From Chaenocephalus aceratus (taxonomy: Eukaryota > Chordata > Actinopteri > Perciformes > Channichthyidae), in NCBI GenBank assembly GCA_023974075.1, contig CM043800.1, positions 37,260,560 through 37,324,559 of the forward strand: a stretch of 64,000 bases of DNA, read 5' to 3'. Position numbers and translations under genes: made by a program. Below the pieces are notes generated by a model. It was given only the letters and a program-made list of their open reading frames with translations, ran no database searches and was not told the origin of the DNA. Within the stretch, counting starts at the first letter, position 1; every line of letters begins with the position of its first letter. This document shows positions 45,886 to 64,000 of the stretch, in pieces.

Positions 45886-48586
45886 TATGGGATTAGTTTT
45901 GTATCATAAAGATAAAGCAACACTTTCTCAGAATAAAGCAAAACTATGAGTTTAAATTAAAAAAAACTGAGTCAAGCAAAATAAAATAAATTTCAAAAAT
46001 AAAACTATAAGTTGCAAACAAATCATTTGTGTAATCATGTAAACTATGAGTCTTTTTTCTTTGTTTTAACATAGGTCTTTGTTTGCAGTTCTTGTTTCTT
46101 CTTTCTCAATGATCAGACTTTGCTGTCGCTGCAGCTTTCTCTTTTGCGCGCCCTCATTTTTTGTTTGAGATTTTGACACAAACATCCCAGGTGGGCGGGA
46201 CTTTCAGGGGTGCGTCCCCATTGACTACTCAGTTTTTGAGTGACAGCCCAGTCCTCCAACGATTGTACAGTGCAGGCAGCGCTGAGCGTGGATAGAAGAC
46301 CCCCAGAAGAACCAGCATTTCAATTATTATAATACTACAAGTGAAAATATATGCAAGTATTGATCATTTGTGTTGTTTGTGCTGTACTATACGGTCGGTT
46401 TCTTTATTGTGTTAAGTGAGAAGTAAAGCTGTGCTATGAAAGTTAGCTTTCGCTACCTTAAAGGCCCTGACACACCAACCCGATTTTGGGAGTCAGAGGC
46501 CGTCAGAGGCTGTCGGGCATTCGCGGCGCCGTAGTCAGGTTGGTGTGTCCCGCACCGTCGACCGTGACACGCCTTATTTGGACTGCCAGACCCGATGCAT
46601 GGCCGATTCAACATGTTGAATCGGCCATGCATCGGGTCTGGCAGTCGGACCAAATAATCACTCTGATTGGCTGTTCAGCTAGCGAATCAGTGCATGAGAA
46701 GCGAAGCGGAAGAGAGGGACGTAAACAAACGATTTAAGAAGGCACACACAGACTGCTATTCATTTTCATCTCATCATGGCGATCTGGAATGATGCAAACA
46801 AAGACCTGCTCATCACCTTGATCCAGGAGAGGCCAGCTCTGTATTATATTACGGAGAAATTACTCTTCTTCTTCTCTGTCTTCCGGTTGTTGCCTCTTTT
46901 GAATGACGAATACACACTACCGCAGGCAACAGCCGACTTCAGCGTCGGCTAGTCCTCTGGTGACTGCTTGGGTGTCAGGGCCTTAACAGTTAGCTACATA
47001 GCTAGCAGTGAGTGAGCGTTCAGACACCGGCGCACACACTCAAACGGACTCGGTGCCTGACTCTACCAACAGGTTTTCATGATTCTGTTTAGATATGCAA
47101 GTATAAGCCATGATAGCTTATTTTATTAACACGCTAATTTGATATGAAAATCAATGGAGGCTGACTTAACTTTGTAGGAAAACCTACCGTCCATGACTGC
47201 CCTGAGCTGTGTTTTAACTTCATATTTTTCATTTCCTAAAACATTTATTTTCCTCTCATATTAACAGTGTGGATCATTGAGACAGAGTATATCCCGTTTC
47301 CCCACTTCCTCTGAGGGGACAGCAAGGAGGGGGGGCATGAAGAAAGACCAGCACCATCTTCATCCACGCTGGGCGTTGCTGTTATCACTGGCTCAGTGTC
47401 ATTTCATTTGACCAAATGTCTTTACATATACATTTAATAGATTTTATTATTATCCACCTTTTTTTTTATGTCCTTTTATTTAAAACATTCTTTGAGACTT
47501 CATCTTCTGGTTAAAATTTCAATAAATGTAATTTGTATAATCACTCTTTTGTCTTTATTCTACATGAAATGTTAGAGATTCCAATCAAATCTGTTGATTA
47601 TTCATATCTTCCTCAGGAATAGTATGTCGAATTTATAATGCTAAATGTATATCATTTTCTCACAGAATATAGAATGAAACAACACCGTTGTTATCCATTG
47701 TGTATGAATGCTTCAGCTCTTCAACCAACATAGTAAGATGTGAGCATGTTCCTAATTGTGTTGGTATGCAGCCTCGGTCAGGTCTGTTTAATAAAGCAAA
47801 TCTGCCACTTTTACATTGTAGAATTTGTTAAATTAAAGCAGTCTTTAATTGTTTGTCCTAAACATAGCAATATATGCTTTTGAAATGTAAGATGTCTTTG
47901 AAAAATAATAGTATACAGTTTATATTGTGCATCACCTTTAGCTTGAAAATACAAAGATGTGTTTTTTTAATCTATAAAAATAAATAGACAGACACTTTAT
48001 CAATCCCAAATTGGGAAATTATTTAACAGCAGCAGTGTGTTCAGGTATTCAAATATTTAAAGTTAATAAAGTATAAACTACACATCACAAGTATAATGCA
48101 CTGCAATCCATAAAATAAGTCCGATATGTTCATGAAAACTCCCCAGGAGACACCAACACTAACGTGGCCGAGTGGACTCCGGAGTTTGCTGCATGAGTTG
48201 CACTGTATGATCTGTGGTGTAGTGGGCTGTCACTCAAAAACTGAGTAGTCAATGGGGACGCACCCCTGAAAGTCCCGCCCACCTGGGATGTTTGTGTCAA
48301 AATCTCAAACAAAAAATGAGGGCGCGCAAAAGAGAAAGCTGCAGCGACAGCAAAAGTCTGATCATTGAGAAAGAAGAAACAAGAACTGCAAACAAAGACC
48401 TATGTTAAAACAAAGAAAAAAGACTCATAGTTTACATGATTCACAAATGATTTGTTTGCAACTTATAGTTTTATTTTGAAATTTATTTTAATTTGCTTGA
48501 CTTTGTTTTTTCTTCTTTAAACTCATAGTTTTGCTTTATTCTGAGAAAGTGTTGCTTTATCTTTATGATACAAAACTAATCCCATA
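45886..48586. mobile_element. Foldback-type element with about 365-bp terminal inverted repeats
   Basis: 45886-46250 and 48223-48586 are inverted copies starting TATGGGATTAGTTTTGTATC and ending near TGACAGCCCA. TA or no target duplication. The 2-kb interior has no recognisable transposase; 47990-48030 resembles a LINE 3' end. The host element reads through the insertion (GGCTAGGAATG / GAAGGATTCTTGCC). Confidence 0.8.
46462..46983 (+). mobile_element. PIF-Harbinger non-autonomous element, innermost layer
   Basis: Ends AGGCCCTGACACACCAA and (inverted) AGGCCCTGACACCCAA, flanked by TAA on both sides (46459-46461, 46984-46986), the Harbinger-type 3-bp duplication. Holds a 66-bp perfect palindrome (46583-46648) and, at 46776, a short frame MAIWNDANKDLLITLIQERP that starts like a MADF domain. 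Confidence 0.82.
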
Positions 48587-49094
48587 GAAGGATTCTTGCC
48601 TCGCTTCTGAAAGACCTGACTCGGAGCGGGACATGTGCTACCAAGGAAGCGTCCTCGACATTGAGAAACACCCCTTGGCTATGCATTGTCGAAAAGCATT
48701 TATTTTGTCTTCTTTGCATTTCTTTGTCGTACAATCTGCACATTTTTAACTTCCGTTTATATAATTAATTGTATACTATTTATTTGTATTTGTGTACATT
48801 TTTGTTCATATAATACCTTTATTTGCAAGTTTTTTACATTAAAATCTGTTTATATAAATATTTTCATTCTAATGAAGCTCAGCACAAGTTCATCCAGGAA
48901 GACCGTCTTTACTAATCCATTTACTATTTCTGTGTTAAGTGATCGGGGCGTCACTCCCCAGCTTAACCAAATCACTTTGCTCAATTCTCACAAGCCTATC
49001 ATAGCGCTCTGTTAACACTTTTAAATCTGCTCTCCCCCCTGACAGCTGTCATTTCAGGTGACTCGAAGCACCCCTTTGCACCTCCTGTCCCTCT

Positions 49095-50632
49095 GAATCC
49101 AGCTAAGCCACTCCCCTTCAGACCGAACCCAACTATCCATTCACCACCACCAGGGTCAAGCTCCTCCAGACCGACCCCAACTATCCATTCACCACCACCA
49201 GGGTCAAGCTAAGCCACTCCCCTTCAGACCAACCGCAACTATCCATTCACCACCACCAGGGTCAAGCTAAGCCCCTCCAGACCGACCCCAACTATCCATT
49301 CACCACCACCAGGGTCAAGCTAAGCCACTCCCCTCCAGACCGACCCCAACTATCCATTCACCACCACCACCAGGGTCAAGCTAAGCCACGCCCCTTCAGA
49401 CCGAACCCAACTATCCATTCACCACCACCACCAGGGTCAAGCTAAGCCCCTCCAGACCGGCCCAACTACCCATTCACCACCACCACCAGGGTCAAGCTAA
49501 GCCCCCCCTTCAGACAGACCCCAACTATCCATTCACCACCACCAGGGTCAAGCTAAGCCCCTCCCCTTCAGACAGACCCCAACTATCCATTCACCACCAC
49601 CAGGGTCAAGCTAAGCCACTCCCCTTCAGACCAACCCTAACTATCCATTCACCACCACCAGGGTCAAGCTAAGCCACCCCCCTTCAGACCAACCCCAACC
49701 ATCCATTCACCACCACCACCAGGGTCAAGCTAAGCCCTCCCCTTCGACTGACTCCAACCATCCATTCACCACCACCAGGGTCAAGCTAAGCCACTCCTCT
49801 TCAGACCAACCCCAACTATTCATTCACACCCCACCACCAGGGTCAAGCTAAGCCACTCCTCTTCAGACCAACCCCAACTATCCATTCACCACCACCAGGG
49901 TCAAGCTAAGCCACTCCCCTTCAGACCGAACCCAACTATCCATTCACCACCACCAGGGTCAAGCTCCTCCAGACCGACCCCAACCATCCATTCACCACCA
50001 CCAGGGTCAAGCTAAGCCACTCCTCTTCAGACCAACCCCAACTATTCATTCACCACCACCACCACCAGGGTCAAGCTAAGCCACTCCCCTTCAGACCGAA
50101 CCCAACTATCCATTCACCACCACCAGGGTCAAGCTAAGCCCTCCAGACCGACCCCAACTATCCATTCACCACCACCACCAGGGTCAAGCTAAGCCACTCC
50201 CCTTCAGACCGACCCCAACTATCCATTCACCATCACCAGGGTCAAGCTAAGCCCCCCCTTCAGACCGACCCCAACTATCCATTCACCACCACCAGGGTCA
50301 AGCTAAGCCACTCCCCTTCCGACCAACCCCAACTATCCATTCACCACCACCAAGGTCAAGCTAAGCCCCTCCCCTTCAGACCGACCCCAACTATCCATTC
50401 ACCACCACCAGGGTCAAGCTAAGCCCCCCCCCTTCAGACCGACCCCAACTATCCATTCACCACCACCAGGGTCAAGCTAAGCCACTCCCCTTCCGACCAA
50501 CCCCAACTATCCATTCACCACCACCAGGGTCAAGCTAAGCCACTCCCCTTCAGACCGACCCCAACTACCATTCACCATCACCAGGGTCAAGCTAAGCCAC
50601 TCCCCTTCAGACCGACCCCAACTATCCATTCG
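49095..50632. repeat. 58-bp minisatellite, about 27 copies
   Basis: Unit: CACCACCACCAGGGTCAAGC, TAAGCCACTCCCCTTCAGAC, CGACCCCAACTATCCATT; copy lengths vary with (CAC)n and CTCCCC deletions. Followed by a run of 16 C at 50656-50671. Not visibly enclosed by a transposon. Confidence 0.95.
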
Positions 50633-50674
50633 ATTTGATTCATCGGATCGGTTCGCCCCCCCCCCCCCCCCAAT

Positions 50675-51640
50675 GATACTCCTGCACTACGGGTCTAATC
50701 GCCAAAATTCCATTACATTCATTTGTGTATTCCTGGCAATAAATATGTATTCTCCCAATTTAATTTCTATTTGTTTTTTTAATGAAAAATTGAGCAACTG
50801 TAACAAAATCTTACAGGAGATGTGTGTGATTGAGCCAACTCAACAACTTGAAATCATGAAAGCAACCTAAGAAGAACAAGGGATTATCATCGATCGTAGC
50901 GGTAAAACAAACTCCTCCACGACTCTTTCAAAAGAAGCAAGGCAGAATGACAGAAAGACAATTCTTTATTTGTCACAGCAGAAGTAACAAAGGATGCAAA
51001 GTAAAAACAAAGATCACCCTCACAAAACTCCTTAAAGAAAAAACAAGTTGTTTTTATTTCCTTTATTCGTCACACACATTAGAGCCGTTATTTATTCACT
51101 GACTTTCCCTCTCATGGTTGTTGTTTGTTTTTTAACTTCCTCACTGAAACACGCGGAGCAGCAGGAGGAGGAGTCAGTGTCTTACTGCTGACGCCAAAAT
51201 GCAACAGTCCAATAAAAAAAAATGACGATCAGGGACAGGAAGCGGCTTATTTTGAGGGGAAATCAGGACGTGGATTACGGAGAGACTTAAGCAAAGAGGG
51301 AATGGAGTTATCAACCCTCTGATGTGGGAGGCTTGTACCAGGGGACAGGCTTTCTGAATGATCTGGAAGTAAAACGCGGTAATATCAGGTGTTTTCTCAG
51401 CGTAGTCATCCAGGTAACAGACCCTTAGTTTGAGATCGACGGATCAAAAGGAAAAACCTCCTTATCTGTACATCAGCACGATTTAATGAGACTGTATTTG
51501 TGCACTCTGAGGGATATATTTACACGTTTGTCAGTTGTGAAGCGTGCCAGTAAGAGCTTGGTGGGGTGTGACTATGAACTGTGTGTTTGTGTTAGCGCCC
51601 ACATAACTCCTCCTTCACCGAGTGAACCGCTCCCGTTCCT
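50675..51640 (-). other. usp5 3' flank and likely 3'UTR
   Basis: No repeat recognised. Candidate poly(A) signal at 50964-50969. The stretch next to the stop codon is the likely 3'UTR. Confidence 0.4.
50964..50969 (-). terminator. Candidate usp5 poly(A) signal
   Basis: AATAAA on the minus strand (tttatt on plus), about 670 nt after the stop codon. Other AATAAA-like sites occur near 51060-51090. Choice among them is inference. Confidence 0.3.
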
Positions 51641-51641
51641 C

Positions 51642-63616
<11,975 letters not shown>

Positions 63617-63673
63617 CTGCGAACACAAATTAAACAGTTAGATGTGTCAAGGGGGAGGGCTTATACACCATGT

Positions 63674-63925
63674 AGACCCGGGGGGTCAAACTCAATTTCA
63701 TCACGGGCCACATTAGCATTATGGTTTGCACTCAAAGGGCCGGTTGTAACTTTAAGACTATATAAAAATACATATATAAATACTTCATATAATAATGTAT
63801 TATATTACATTATTGCCTCTGCATTGGATTATTATGGGATAGGGTAGAATAACTTCATAATTAACTACGTCTGAAGCAGAAGTCTAGAGGCAAATAATGG
63901 CAAGTCTCTTCAGTGAGAATGTCAC
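63674..63925. mobile_element. hAT-like fragment, second copy
   Basis: Same text as 54677-55155 without the SINE (GGGTCAAACTCAATTTCATC, GGATTATTATGGGATAGGG). Lies just upstream of the last usp5 exon in the window. Right end not seen. Confidence 0.65.
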
Positions 63926-64000
63926 AAAATTAGTTAAAAAAAGCCATATTCTGGAAAACAAAGTAAAATTAAAAAAAAAGTGACATTCTGAAAAAAAAAG

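Larger units (their letters stand above)
44439..48674. mobile_element. Outermost transposon of a four-layer nest
   Basis: Left end GGGTGTTTCTCAATGTCGAG; right end its inverse (CTCGACATTGAGAAACACC) up to 48672-48674. The flanks share CCTTG (44435-44439 and 48673-48677 within a base), so a target duplication of 3-5 bp is likely. Own sequence is about 44439-44680, 45810-45885 and 48587-48673; everything else was inserted later. Confidence 0.7.

Overview
The window looks like nuclear DNA of a teleost fish, probably a percomorph, although the species cannot be read from the sequence. It has split genes with canonical GT/AG introns, immune-receptor exons of the fish CD4 type, and a dense load of fish-type repeats: L2- and Rex/CR1-like LINE tails, hAT, PIF-Harbinger and TTAA-type MITEs, tRNA-derived SINEs, long (CA)n tracts and minisatellites. 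No bacterial operon, rRNA gene or CRISPR array is present. All three host genes read on the minus strand.

Layout from right to left, which is the direction of transcription. (1) 51.6-63.6 kb: the 3' half of a ubiquitin-specific protease best matched to USP5. Ten exons cover the end of the catalytic domain, both UBA domains and the His-box C terminus. The 5' half, with the catalytic cysteine, lies beyond the right edge. (2) 27.8-41.2 kb: a two-Ig-domain CD4-like receptor (CD4-2/CD4REL type) with signal peptide, D1 split over two exons, D2, a Pro-rich stalk, a transmembrane exon and a cytoplasmic exon carrying the CXC motif used by CD4 to bind Lck. (3) 1.8-8.2 kb, with a possible non-coding first exon near 12.05 kb: a CD4-1-like receptor of which signal peptide, D1 (two exons), D2 and D3 are in the window. 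The rest lies off the left edge or was not found. CD4 and USP5 are also close neighbours on human chromosome 12p13, so this looks like conserved linkage.

The remaining sequence is mostly repeats. Four tandem arrays sit inside MITE-like transposons: 37-bp units at 16.7-17.2 kb, 33-bp at 21.6-21.8 kb, 37-bp at 33.5-35.2 kb and 57-bp at 37.1-39.0 kb. A 19-bp GC-rich array (29.9-30.8 kb) lies inside another inverted-repeat element, and a 58-bp array (49.1-50.6 kb) stands alone. Around 44.4-48.7 kb four mobile elements are nested in one another. Three related LTRs occur, two of them solo with exact 5-bp target duplications.

Several exons of usp5 (56.8-63.6 kb) and of the CD4-2-like gene (33.3-35.8 kb) contain one-base indels, often in homopolymers, while splice sites and family motifs are kept. 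I read this as unpolished long-read sequence rather than gene death, but pseudogenisation cannot be excluded from the sequence alone. No wholly new gene system was recognised. The most notable signals are the tandem CD4-like pair, MITEs acting as minisatellite nurseries (one of which turned an ~80-bp intron into 2.2 kb), and the four-layer transposon nest.
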